Below, piece after piece: positions 7,892-15,394 of a DNA stretch of 28,453 bases (positions are counted from its first letter, which is position 1; each line of letters begins with the position of its first letter). The translations under genes and the position numbers were made by a program. Source of the stretch: a virus; the IMG/VR virus record IMGVR_UViG_3300037245_000851, positions 1-28,453 of that record, one strand, 5' to 3'. The notes under the pieces were generated by a model. The model was not told the origin of the DNA. It did no database searches and worked only from the letters and a program-made list of their open reading frames with translations.

Positions 7892-8202
7892 CAGAGTTTC
7901 TCGACTGGCAACTCAGATTCGGGGAACACAATGAGAAAATAAAAGCAGCAGGCTTCGGTAAGAACTTAAACGCACCGCTAGTACATAGTGATTTAACATA
8001 TATCTGGTCAGCGTTTACGTTCTTGTCAGATACGAGGTCGTCGGGCGATGGGATTAAATTGTCTGAAATCAAAATCTGGCTCGACGAGAGTTGTATCTTC
8101 AACCCCGAACGCCGCCAGGAGTTTATTTTTCTAGTTCACAAACTCGACAAGCAATTCATCAAACACTACAGAGACAAAGAGAAGAGCAACCAGCACCGCT
8201 AG
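7487..8202 (+). CDS. Tail assembly chaperone, -1 frameshift fusion (gpGT-like)
   Basis: A ribosome slipping back one base on A AAA AAC (7882-7888) continues in the -1 frame at CTG 7888 and reads 104 further codons to TAG 8200-8202, giving a 238-residue fusion. The added part (L-T-E-F-L-D-W-Q-L-R-F-G-E-H-N, later W-S-A-F-T-F-L-S-D, I-W-L-D-E, and a basic end) has normal protein character, and no good independent start is seen for it. The W-S-x-F and D-W-x-x-R-F elements are typical of the T-like part of such fusions. In lambda the fusion is made at a few percent and both forms are needed for tails. The join is 7487-7888 plus 7888-8202. Confidence 0.85.
7882..7888 (+). other. -1 ribosomal frameshift site A AAA AAC
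   Basis: The heptamer is in the correct phase (A in position 3, then AAA and AAC codons) and is followed immediately by the zero-frame stop TGA. A strong downstream stimulatory structure was not found; only a weak 5-pair stem (GAGTT with AACTC) can be drawn. Confidence 0.85.
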
Positions 8203-8224
8203 ACACAGCAGTGATGTAGCAACT

Positions 8225-8240
8225 AAGGAGAAACACTATT
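8225..8240 (+). promoter_or_regulatory. Ribosome site AAGGAG with ATT start codon of the tape measure
   Basis: AAGGAG at 8225-8230 is followed after 7 bases by ATT at 8238. The frame is closed upstream by TAG 8217-8219, and the codons between contain no ATG, GTG or TTG. The next in-frame ATG is 132 bases later, inside a conserved tape-measure start. Confidence 0.7.
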
Positions 8241-10889
8241 CCCGCCCTTGACGTAGCCATCCGAGCAGCAGCAGCAGTAGTCGGCGCAAAGAAGTTTGAC
8301 CAAGCGACGCGCAGAGTCCGCAAATCCGCGAGAGACGCAGCAAATGGCGTCGAACAAGCCGACAACGCCATGAAAAAGCATGGCAAGACTGCGACAAAGA
8401 CTGGCGGCGAGATTGGGAAGCTCGCTAAAAGGCTCATCGGTGCGGCTGCTGCATACAAAGCGTTTAGACTTGCAGTATCATCCGTACGAGAGTTTGCCAA
8501 GTTTCAAAAAGGCATGGCGAACGTATCAACAATGCTCAACGAGCAGACGCGCAAGCTTCTGCCAAAGTATACAAAGCAGATCATCGCGCTGACGAAAGAG
8601 TACGGTCAGAACGCAGAAGTCTTGTCACTCGGTTTGTATGACATCTTGTCTGCGTCGATCGACGCGAGTCAGGCGATGGGCGTCCTTGAAATTGCTACAC
8701 AAGCAGCAATCGGCGGTATGACTGACACTGCTGTCGCAGCAGATGCAATAACAACTGTCTTAAATTCTTATAGCCTCGCCGCGTCAGAAGCAGGCAGAGC
8801 CAGTGACGTTTTGTTTGCAATCGTCAAGCGCGGCAAGATTACATTTGGTGAATTAGCGAGTGGTATCGGTAAAGTATCCTCTATTGCAGCAGCGTCAGGG
8901 CTATCTATTGAAGAAGTCGGGGCGGCTATCGCAACAATGACGCGAGCAGGCATCCAGTCAGATATTGCGATGACGTCACTCCGTGCAATATTGATGACAT
9001 TTTTAAGCCCCACGAGAGAGAATATTCAGGCTGCAAAGGCTTTGGGTTTTGAACTTAATATAACTACTCTAAAGTCAGAGGGGTTGACAGGGGTTATACA
9101 GAAATTAATTGGGAAGTCTCCATCGTCGGTAGCTGGTGCATTCTCAAATGCTAGGGGCCTTGCAGGACTTGCAGCGTTGATTGGCAGTGCAGAAGGACAC
9201 TTAAAGGACTTAGGCACAATATCTGATTCTTCGGGTGATAGGCTAGAAGCATTCGGCGAGCATGTTGACACAGTAGCACAACAACTTGCAAAAGCAAATC
9301 AGCAATGGGCCGGATTCAAAAGGGGCGTGGGCGAATATTTTGTGCTTCGAGCCGGAGAGATTGCGGATATAGCTGGCGCAGCGAAGGAAGTACACAAAAG
9401 CAGCGTATTTTGGAGGGGCACAGCAGCAGACACAGGGCCGGATTTAGATTCGATTAAGGAAAGCAATAAGAGTATTGGGCAAACTCTTAAAGACCTTGAG
9501 GGCCGCACAGACGCACAGATTAAGAGGTTTATAAAAATGCGTGAGGTTCTAGGCGAAAGAGTACACCCCCGTGTACGCCAGCTACTTGAACCTTCGTTTG
9601 ATGAGGCAGAACAGGATAGAACGTTAAAGTCCCGAGTAGACTTCAGAGCAGAGTTTGACGAAGAATTAGTAAAGAGCGACACTAAGGAGGTAGAAGAAGA
9701 ACTCAAACGCGCAGCGAGCATCAACAAGTTAACCAAGGAACATATCAAAGTACTTGAAGATGAGAAAGCATTAATTGGCCTAACTGCTGATGAACGGGCC
9801 AGACATAATGATGTTTTAAGATTCGAACAGATCGCCACTAAAGAACTCGGCGAAGACATTGAAGATATTTCTAAGGCGTACCAAAAAGCTTTGGACGAAC
9901 TCGTAGCACTTCAAAAAGCACAGTCTAAGAAAGAAATCGTAGCAAGGTACTTTGGCACGCTAGAAAAAGAACGTGAGTTGCTTGGGCTAACTAGTGACGA
10001 GCGAGAACGCGCCATTGAGTTGCAGAGGTTCGAGAACGAACTTAAAGCAGCAGGCGTAGAGGTGACGAAAGAACTCACTAATGCGTATAAAGACCAGCTA
10101 GGTGCAAATCAAAGAGCCGGTGAGCAGGCGGAACGAGATGCGAGTTTTGTAAAACGATTTGAAGAAGACCGCAAGAATATCTTACGAGGGCCGTTGATTG
10201 CTATGCTCGAAGATAGAGAACTTGAGGAAGTTTTCAAGGAGAGCGTCGCACGTTTGGGGACGACGGTAGTTGAACACATGTACGAAAAAACTATTGTTGA
10301 ACCACTAATGGAGATATTAGAAGATACTATTGACCCCGCGATGGAAAAGATTGCGAGCATGATAATGGAGGGATTAGCAGGTGTAGCGTCTATGGCTGTT
10401 AATCTATTGTCAAGTATTTTGGGTGGTGTTGTTAGCGGTATCGGCGGCGCAATAGGCGGGGGACTTGGTGGACTTTTCGGGGGTGCAGGAGGCGCAGCAG
10501 CGAGTGGCGCAGGGTCGATAACAGGGGCCGGAATATCTGGTATATCATTACCGGCAGCAAATGGCTTAGTTTTCAACAACGCAAGTGTCACGCCGTTCGC
10601 AAGCGGTGGCGTACTTGATGGGCCAACAGTATTTCCGATGGCCAACGGGGGCCTAGCGTTGGGTGGCGAAGCGGGGCACGAAGGGCTTTTGCCGTTAGAA
10701 AGGGATAGCAAGAACCGTCTCAGCGTCCACACAACAGGCGACGGAGAGTCTGGCAAAACACCAATCAAAATCATCAACGTAATGGACATGTCACAAGTCC
10801 AAGAGTATCTGGGTACTGGTGATGGCGAGCGTCAAATCGTCAACATCATGCGACGCAACGCTGGTGAGGTTACAAACGTTTCAGGCTAG
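8238..10889 (+). CDS. Tail tape measure protein (ATT start)
   Basis: The 883-residue protein sets tail length and is ejected into the host with DNA. Residues 2 to 45 (P-A-L-D-V-A-I-R-A, then G-A-K-K-F-D-Q-A-T-R-R) are the typical start of siphovirus tape measures and lie before the first ATG at 8370, so ATT 8238 is taken as start. Residues about 76 to 260 form the TP901-type core with G-I-S/T-x-x-x-A-A-A-S-G-L and T-S-L-R-A-I-L. Two related coiled-coil units (about 503 and 574, each with E-x-x-L-x-G-L-T-x-D-E-R) repeat at 71 residues. A hydrophobic Gly-rich region (about 707 to 757) is a likely membrane-active segment. The end has F-A-S-G-G-V, P-T-V-F-P, and G-E-A-G-H-E-G-L-L-P-L, the conserved lambda gpH-like tail. 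At about 0.15 nm per residue, the expected tail is near 130 nm. Confidence 0.92.
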   Translation: MPALDVAIRAAAAVVGAKKFDQATRRVRKSARDAANGVEQADNAMKKHGKTATKTGGEIGKLAKRLIGAAAAYKAFRLAVSSVREFAKFQKGMANVSTMLNEQTRKLLPKYTKQIIALTKEYGQNAEVLSLGLYDILSASIDASQAMGVLEIATQAAIGGMTDTAVAADAITTVLNSYSLAASEAGRASDVLFAIVKRGKITFGELASGIGKVSSIAAASGLSIEEVGAAIATMTRAGIQSDIAMTSLRAILMTFLSPTRENIQAAKALGFELNITTLKSEGLTGVIQKLIGKSPSSVAGAFSNARGLAGLAALIGSAEGHLKDLGTISDSSGDRLEAFGEHVDTVAQQLAKANQQWAGFKRGVGEYFVLRAGEIADIAGAAKEVHKSSVFWRGTAADTGPDLDSIKESNKSIGQTLKDLEGRTDAQIKRFIKMREVLGERVHPRVRQLLEPSFDEAEQDRTLKSRVDFRAEFDEELVKSDTKEVEEELKRAASINKLTKEHIKVLEDEKALIGLTADERARHNDVLRFEQIATKELGEDIEDISKAYQKALDELVALQKAQSKKEIVARYFGTLEKERELLGLTSDERERAIELQRFENELKAAGVEVTKELTNAYKDQLGANQRAGEQAERDASFVKRFEEDRKNILRGPLIAMLEDRELEEVFKESVARLGTTVVEHMYEKTIVEPLMEILEDTIDPAMEKIASMIMEGLAGVASMAVNLLSSILGGVVSGIGGAIGGGLGGLFGGAGGAAASGAGSITGAGISGISLPAANGLVFNNASVTPFASGGVLDGPTVFPMANGGLALGGEAGHEGLLPLERDSKNRLSVHTTGDGESGKTPIKIINVMDMSQVQEYLGTGDGERQIVNIMRRNAGEVTNVSG

Positions 10890-10907
10890 TTAATTATAGG
10901 TGGTGAT

Positions 10908-11630
10908 ATGAGTGATGCAATGAGGGATAAAAATCAAAGATTACATACAAGAGAAATTGTACATGTCTATAGGATTTACTTTCCCGGGTCTGGTAAGTGC
11001 TACATTGGCCAGACGTGCGACTTAAAAAGGCGTGCAGAGTCCCACATCAAAGCTGATAGCATTATTGGCCTCGCGCTTAGGAAGTACGATGAATGGTCAA
11101 TTTCTGTTTTGCATACGTGTTATTCAAGATATGAATCAAATCGCACCGAAATAGAGGAAATTCGTAATTTTGACTCGGTATCACCGAATGGTTACAATTT
11201 GTCACGAGGCGGCGAGGGTAGTGGTACTGGTGGCACATTTCTTGGTTGTCGCCATACTGATGAGTCTCTTGCTAAGATGAGTGAGAGCCACAAAGGTGTA
11301 AAAGCTCCCTGGGTTAGTAAAGCGCTAAAAGGAAAGAAGCAGACACCGGAGCATATTGAAAAAGTGCGCCAAGCCGGAGTAGGCCGTAAACATAGTGACA
11401 GCACAAAACAGAAGATGAGTGAGTCAGCGTTTAAGAGAACGCGGCTTCCGTTTAGTGATAAAGCTAAGAAGAATATGGGCAAGCACGTCAGAGGTAGTGG
11501 GAATCCCTCGTGTCGAATTGATGTGCAAATAAAGAAATTGAAGAATCGTATGGAGAAGTCCAGATTAAAACTTTCGGCAGAGATTTTAGACATCATAGAT
11601 AATGAAGATAAACTAAACAGCGTAGATTAA
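10908..11630 (+). CDS. Free-standing GIY-YIG homing endonuclease with NUMOD3 motifs
   Basis: The 240-residue protein has an N-terminal GIY-YIG nuclease domain (Y-R-I-Y-F-P-G-S-G-K-C-Y-I-G-Q-T, then R-A-E-S-H-I with the catalytic region, and E-I-E near residue 85). These are followed by several NUMOD3-type DNA-binding repeats (S-E-S-H-K-G, G-K-K-Q-T-P-E-H-I-E-K, G-R-K-H-S-D-S-T-K-Q-K-M). Such enzymes cut DNA at sites in related phages lacking the gene and spread by repair. It lies between two intact tail genes, so it is an inserted accessory gene rather than part of the tail; no group I intron parts were recognised around it. The start ATG has AGGTGGTG just before it. The codon style is more AT-rich than in its neighbours. 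Confidence 0.9.
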   Translation: MSDAMRDKNQRLHTREIVHVYRIYFPGSGKCYIGQTCDLKRRAESHIKADSIIGLALRKYDEWSISVLHTCYSRYESNRTEIEEIRNFDSVSPNGYNLSRGGEGSGTGGTFLGCRHTDESLAKMSESHKGVKAPWVSKALKGKKQTPEHIEKVRQAGVGRKHSDSTKQKMSESAFKRTRLPFSDKAKKNMGKHVRGSGNPSCRIDVQIKKLKNRMEKSRLKLSAEILDIIDNEDKLNSVD

Positions 11631-11693
11631 TAATCGCCGGAACGAATTTGGAGGCACTTGAGACCGGAGTAATGTTAGCAATTGTACAGTATG

Positions 11694-11713
11694 TAAGTTC
11701 CGCGCGGAACTTA
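11694..11713. repeat. 20-base perfect palindrome downstream of the endonuclease
   Basis: TAAGTTCCGCGCGGAACTTA reads the same on both strands. As RNA it folds into a short stem without a T-run after it. It may be a protein-binding site, a weak terminator, or part of the insertion boundary of the homing gene. Confidence 0.7.
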
Positions 11714-11768
11714 AACTAAATGGTGATTGATTTGTTATTAACACCATAAATATTAACCCATCATATCG

Positions 11769-11783
11769 AAGGGAGAAGCTATC
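11769..11783 (+). promoter_or_regulatory. Ribosome site AAGGGAG with ATC start codon
   Basis: AAGGGAG (11769-11775) is followed after 5 bases by ATC 11781. The first conventional in-frame start, TTG 11802, would be 26 bases from the site and would cut off a conserved family start. Confidence 0.6.
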
Positions 11784-12197
11784 GGTTCATTCGCAGATTA
11801 TTTGGAAGACGCATTGTTAGACCATGTATTTGGAACAGGTGAGGGAGTCACTGCCGCAAAGGATTTTGCTCGACCAGACAAGTACATCGCACTTTGCACA
11901 GTCGCAGTGACAGACACAGCGACGGGCAGCACAATTACAGAGCCGTCGAGTAACTCGTATGCTCGTGTAATTATGTCAACGTGGGACGCATCGTCTAGTG
12001 GTGCAACTGAGAATACTAACGACATTCTCTATGCGCAGGCCACGGGAAGTTTCGGGACGATTCTTGACTTCGCGATTTGTGATGCGCTCACTACGGGCAA
12101 CGTTCTTTGTTACGGCGCGTTGACCATCAGCAAGAGCGTGGCGTCCGGTGACACTCCAAAGTTCGCCACAGGTGACTTGGATATCACTCTGACTTAA
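11781..12197 (+). CDS. Small tail protein of the 'LLDHVFG' family (ATC start)
   Basis: The 138-residue product reads (M)GSFADYLEDALLDHVFG, then Y-I-A-L-C-T-V-A-V-T-D, S-Y-A-R-V-I, N-T-N-D-I-L-Y-A-Q-A-T-G-S-F-G-T-I, and finally a beta-rich end. This series is that of a small phage family found near tape measure and fibre genes, usually annotated simply as tail or tail-fibre protein; its exact role is unknown. The conserved start implies that translation begins at ATC 11781, not at TTG 11802. It is the first structural gene after the inserted endonuclease. Confidence 0.72.
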   Translation: MGSFADYLEDALLDHVFGTGEGVTAAKDFARPDKYIALCTVAVTDTATGSTITEPSSNSYARVIMSTWDASSSGATENTNDILYAQATGSFGTILDFAICDALTTGNVLCYGALTISKSVASGDTPKFATGDLDITLT

Positions 12198-12238
12198 ACA
12201 ATGTCCTAGTAGTAAGCAAGTAAGTAGTAAGTAATCTG

Positions 12239-12278
12239 TAACGCGGCATTGCGTGGTAACATGAGCAATGCCGCGTTA
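12239..12278. terminator. Perfect 14-pair hairpin, possible terminator or RNA processing site
   Basis: TAACGCGGCATTGC (12239-12252) pairs without error with GCAATGCCGCGTTA (12265-12278), loop 12. It lies 42 bases after the small tail gene. No T-run follows, so it is not a classical terminator; it may protect or process the mRNA. Upstream (12210-12233) is a short AAGTAGTAAG-like repeat. Confidence 0.55.
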
Positions 12279-12345
12279 TGGTAATCCAGGCGGCGAGGTC
12301 GGGATTTATTAGCCGTAATTGGCCATATTCTTGAGGAGAATAAGT

Positions 12346-13647
12346 ATGAACGCAGCAGAACAAACAAGACAGTTAGAGTCTAGCAGGGGCGCTAAGCCAA
12401 ACAAGCCCAAAGTGTATTTCGCACTCTTAAATAATGGCCCGATACGACGGGAGATGAGCAGCATAGTTATTCCCGCCATGCAACGAACAAAGGGCGTTGA
12501 GCTTATATGGGAGAATCCTGGGCGGACCTGGGCCAACCCAATATCGAGTAATCGTTGTATGATTGTGAAGCGGTTTCTTGAAACGGATTGCACACACTTG
12601 CTCATGATCGACGACGACGTAGTACCGCTGCATAATCCTTGTGAGATGGTACACATAGATCGTGACGTCGTAGGGTCGCCCGCATTGGTGCGCAGCGCCG
12701 GTCAAATGCTAAACTGGACTGCGTATGTCCCGCATACAGCGGGCCACGGATACTCAGCAGTAGACTTGGACTCTATTGATGACATGTTTGACGTTCTTGA
12801 AGTATCTATCGTCGGTACGGGATGTATATTAGTCAAACGAGAAGTTTTGGAAAATGTCAAACAACCGTTCCATTCTGAGTTTGACGAGGATGGTATTCAG
12901 ATATACGGAACAGACTTTGCGTTTTGCCGCCGAGCAATTGATGCAGGTTACAAGGTCTACACCACAACGCATCGCAGATGCGAACACTTTAAACAAATTG
13001 GTTTCTCAGACATGACAGCCTGGGACACGATTGACTACTTCGATCATTCCAATTCTGGTTACAATATGCCCTGGGGCGAGTACTCAGTTACACAACGTGA
13101 CTGGAAGTTCATCAAGCAGCACGTCAAACAACTGCGATTAGACAAAATAGATTTAGACCAGCTCAAACCATTACCGAAACTCAAAGTCCTAGAATTCGGC
13201 GTCGGGCTTTCCTCGTTGCTCTTATCAGAAACGTGCAAAGTAATTTCATACGAGACAAGTCAAGAGTACAAAGAAATCATCGAATCAAAGATGACTGACA
13301 AAAATGATTTAGAAATCCGGCTCTGGGATGGCATTAATGCACCAGAGTTACTTGAAGGTGACAACTGGCACGCAACAAAGTTTGACTTGGTCTTCGTAGA
13401 TGGCCCGAAGGAACGACAAAAAGGCGGGATAGGTAGAGACGAAGCGATGAGAATCGCGGCGCAAGTGTCTGACAATATTATAGTCCACGACGCAGGGCGG
13501 GACGAAGAGTGGATTCATCAACGCAAGTATCTCCGAAGTATTTTCAAGCTCGAACGAAAAAGTGGTAGTCACATAACACGGTGCCACTATTGGAAACGCC
13601 GCCCGTCGCCCGTGACTATCAACGACGTGACTGCATTCGCACCGTAA
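12346..13647 (+). CDS. Glycosyltransferase-methyltransferase fusion
   Basis: The 433-residue protein joins two domains. Residues about 20 to 230 look like a GT-A family glycosyltransferase: a start strand P-K-V-Y-F-A-L-L, S-S-N-R as in GT2-like enzymes, the metal/sugar-nucleotide motif M-I-D-D-D-V at 87-92, G-T-G-C-I-L-V-K (157-164), Y-G-T-D-F-A-F-C-R-R (187-196) and a late His-rich segment. Residues about 278 to 420 look like a class I SAM methyltransferase: V-L-E-F-G-V-G-L-S-S (281-290), acidic end of the next strand S-Y-E-T-S, F-D-L-V-F-V-D-G-P (346-354) and I-I-V-H-D-A-G-R-D (378-386). Likely job: glycosylating, and perhaps methylating, virion or host surface molecules. ATG 12346 is chosen because GAGGAG lies just before it; an upstream TTG at 12319 is less likely. 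Confidence 0.72.
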   Translation: MNAAEQTRQLESSRGAKPNKPKVYFALLNNGPIRREMSSIVIPAMQRTKGVELIWENPGRTWANPISSNRCMIVKRFLETDCTHLLMIDDDVVPLHNPCEMVHIDRDVVGSPALVRSAGQMLNWTAYVPHTAGHGYSAVDLDSIDDMFDVLEVSIVGTGCILVKREVLENVKQPFHSEFDEDGIQIYGTDFAFCRRAIDAGYKVYTTTHRRCEHFKQIGFSDMTAWDTIDYFDHSNSGYNMPWGEYSVTQRDWKFIKQHVKQLRLDKIDLDQLKPLPKLKVLEFGVGLSSLLLSETCKVISYETSQEYKEIIESKMTDKNDLEIRLWDGINAPELLEGDNWHATKFDLVFVDGPKERQKGGIGRDEAMRIAAQVSDNIIVHDAGRDEEWIHQRKYLRSIFKLERKSGSHITRCHYWKRRPSPVTINDVTAFAP

Positions 13648-13759
13648 CAGCTCGTAATACACCATAAGGCGTAATACACCACAAGGCGAACAAGCACACC
13701 ACAAGACAAACATACACCATAAGACGAAGCAACAGGACTAGCAACCAGGACTACTAACT
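13648..13759 (+). repeat. Irregular A/C-rich repeats in gene gap
   Basis: The gap carries four degenerate units built around ACACCATAAGGCG / ACACCACAAGACA. They end before AGGA, the ribosome site of the fibre gene. Confidence 0.6.
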
Positions 13760-15379
13760 ATGGCAGAAGGCTTCTTAAAAGAAAACTTTTCATTCGGTGT
13801 GCTTGCATCGACGTTAGCGCAATCAGCAGCAACTCTCACGGTGACAGCCGGGCACAGCTTGCCAACTGCTTCAGGGACTTTCCGGCTTGTCATCTGGGAT
13901 TCTGCGTCGTTTCCAAATCCGTCGGACGACTCTGACGTCGAAATAGTAACCGGCGAATACTCAGGTACGCCCAACGTCTACGATATAACCCGCGCACAAG
14001 AAAGTACTGGGGACGTCGAACATGCTGCTGGAGAAAAAGTTGGCCTACACTATACGGCAGGCGTGAACGTAGATGATCTTAATGCAGCGAGCCACCCGAT
14101 GGCTCGTGTCACAGGGTCTACGTTTTCAACAGTCCAGCACATGCAGGATATTTTTCATTCCGCTGGTTGGATTAACGGCGGCGGTATTACTGATGATACT
14201 GATGGCACGATTACAGTAGCTGCGGGCACAGGGTTTATTCGAGCTACAAATGTAGAGACAGCAGAGATATTGTTTTTTGACTGGTCGCAAGAAGCGGGGG
14301 CGAATGTAAATCTAGCTGATGATGATATCAGCTATGTATACGCAGAGTATAACGGCGGGAGTCCGCAAGTTATTGCTACGACAACAATGCGCACAGATTT
14401 TAATACAAACGTATTGCTTGCAACGATATACAGAGACGGTACAAGTCTCCATGTAAACGAACCCGACAAATTTACTATAGGCAATCATGCGAGTCACATG
14501 ATTCGTAGGTTAAAAGAAACAATGCCGTATGGTCGTGTTTCTGGTGGGATTATAAGTGAGTCGGATACGATAAAGATTGCTATTACAGAAGGTGATTTTT
14601 GGCGGGGATTAACAGAGTTTACTACAGCCGCGTTTGATTCAAATGCTGCGAGCAGGTTTAGTTATTGGTATAGGCTAGTAGGTGATAGCGGTTGGGTAGA
14701 GGTTGCAACTCAAGATACTATTGATAATACGCAATATGATGATAATAGTGGGTCACTGGCGACATTGTCAAACAATAAATACGGTGTTCATTGGGTGTAT
14801 CTTGAAGTTGATGACCATGTGTCTGTTATTTACGGCAGGGGGGATTATTCTCTTGCAGAAGCAGAAGATGCGCAACCACCAGCAACAGTTCCAGACCAGA
14901 TAGCATCGCATGGATTTCTTGTCGGCAAGATAATTATCCAAGAAAGTACTACAGTATTCACACAAATTGAGAGTGCGTTCCAAACAACGTTTCAGGGGTC
15001 ATTAGCTCAAGCACATTCGTCTCTCACAGAACTTGATTTTGCATCAGCAGGTCATACAGGATTTTTACCTACAGACGGGTCTGTTTCAGCAACAGCAATT
15101 GTTATGACCGATGGCGGAACAATCGGCCAAGCAGCAGGTCCGTTACTTACTTTTGATGACACAGGCAACGAACTTCTTATTACAGGATGTGATGTAGATA
15201 TTACAGGGAATGCTAACGTCACTGAAGCTTACAAAGTCGATGATGTTCAAGTTGTAACCAACCGAGTCATAGATGCAAGATGCGACGATGCTATCAACAC
15301 GGGAGATGCTACGTCTGATGGTGTAATAGACTCATTACGTGATGCGATGATTACTCATGGTTTAATAGCAGCAGCATAA
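13760..15379 (+). CDS. Tail fibre-like protein
   Basis: The 539-residue protein begins with a compact beta domain (residues about 1 to 110: F-G-V-L-A-S-T-L, T-L-T-V-T-A-G-H-S-L-P, F-R-L-V-I-W-D, then E-I-V-T-G-x-Y-S-G-T and Y-D-I-T-R-A-Q-E-S-T), a pattern seen at the start of many siphovirus tail fibre or receptor-binding proteins, where it anchors the fibre to the tail. The middle is beta-rich. Near the end come T-D-G-G-T-I-G-Q-A-A-G-P-L-L-T-F-D-D-T-G-N-E-L and a final helical R-D-A-M-I-T-H-G-L, typical of fibre shafts and tips. Receptor or sugar binding is inferred. The middle (about 14280-14800) is more AT-rich than the ends, a mosaic sign. Confidence 0.65.
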   Translation: MAEGFLKENFSFGVLASTLAQSAATLTVTAGHSLPTASGTFRLVIWDSASFPNPSDDSDVEIVTGEYSGTPNVYDITRAQESTGDVEHAAGEKVGLHYTAGVNVDDLNAASHPMARVTGSTFSTVQHMQDIFHSAGWINGGGITDDTDGTITVAAGTGFIRATNVETAEILFFDWSQEAGANVNLADDDISYVYAEYNGGSPQVIATTTMRTDFNTNVLLATIYRDGTSLHVNEPDKFTIGNHASHMIRRLKETMPYGRVSGGIISESDTIKIAITEGDFWRGLTEFTTAAFDSNAASRFSYWYRLVGDSGWVEVATQDTIDNTQYDDNSGSLATLSNNKYGVHWVYLEVDDHVSVIYGRGDYSLAEAEDAQPPATVPDQIASHGFLVGKIIIQESTTVFTQIESAFQTTFQGSLAQAHSSLTELDFASAGHTGFLPTDGSVSATAIVMTDGGTIGQAAGPLLTFDDTGNELLITGCDVDITGNANVTEAYKVDDVQVVTNRVIDARCDDAINTGDATSDGVIDSLRDAMITHGLIAAA

Positions 15380-15394
15380 ACAAGGAGACGGGCG

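Noticed and set aside
9299-9859. 186-codon open frame on the - strand
   Set aside because: Shadow of the tape measure coiled coil; low-complexity Ser/Leu composition.
10109-10789. 226-codon open frame on the - strand
   Set aside because: Shadow of the Gly/Ala-rich end of the tape measure; Pro/Ser-rich by antisense reading, no start signals.
10890-11780. Group I intron around the GIY-YIG gene
   Set aside because: The tape measure ends normally with its conserved C-terminus before the gene, and the next gene begins cleanly after it; no intron core segments were recognised.
12319-12345. TTG start for the glycosyltransferase fusion
   Set aside because: The ribosome site GAGGAG lies downstream of the TTG and directly before ATG 12346.
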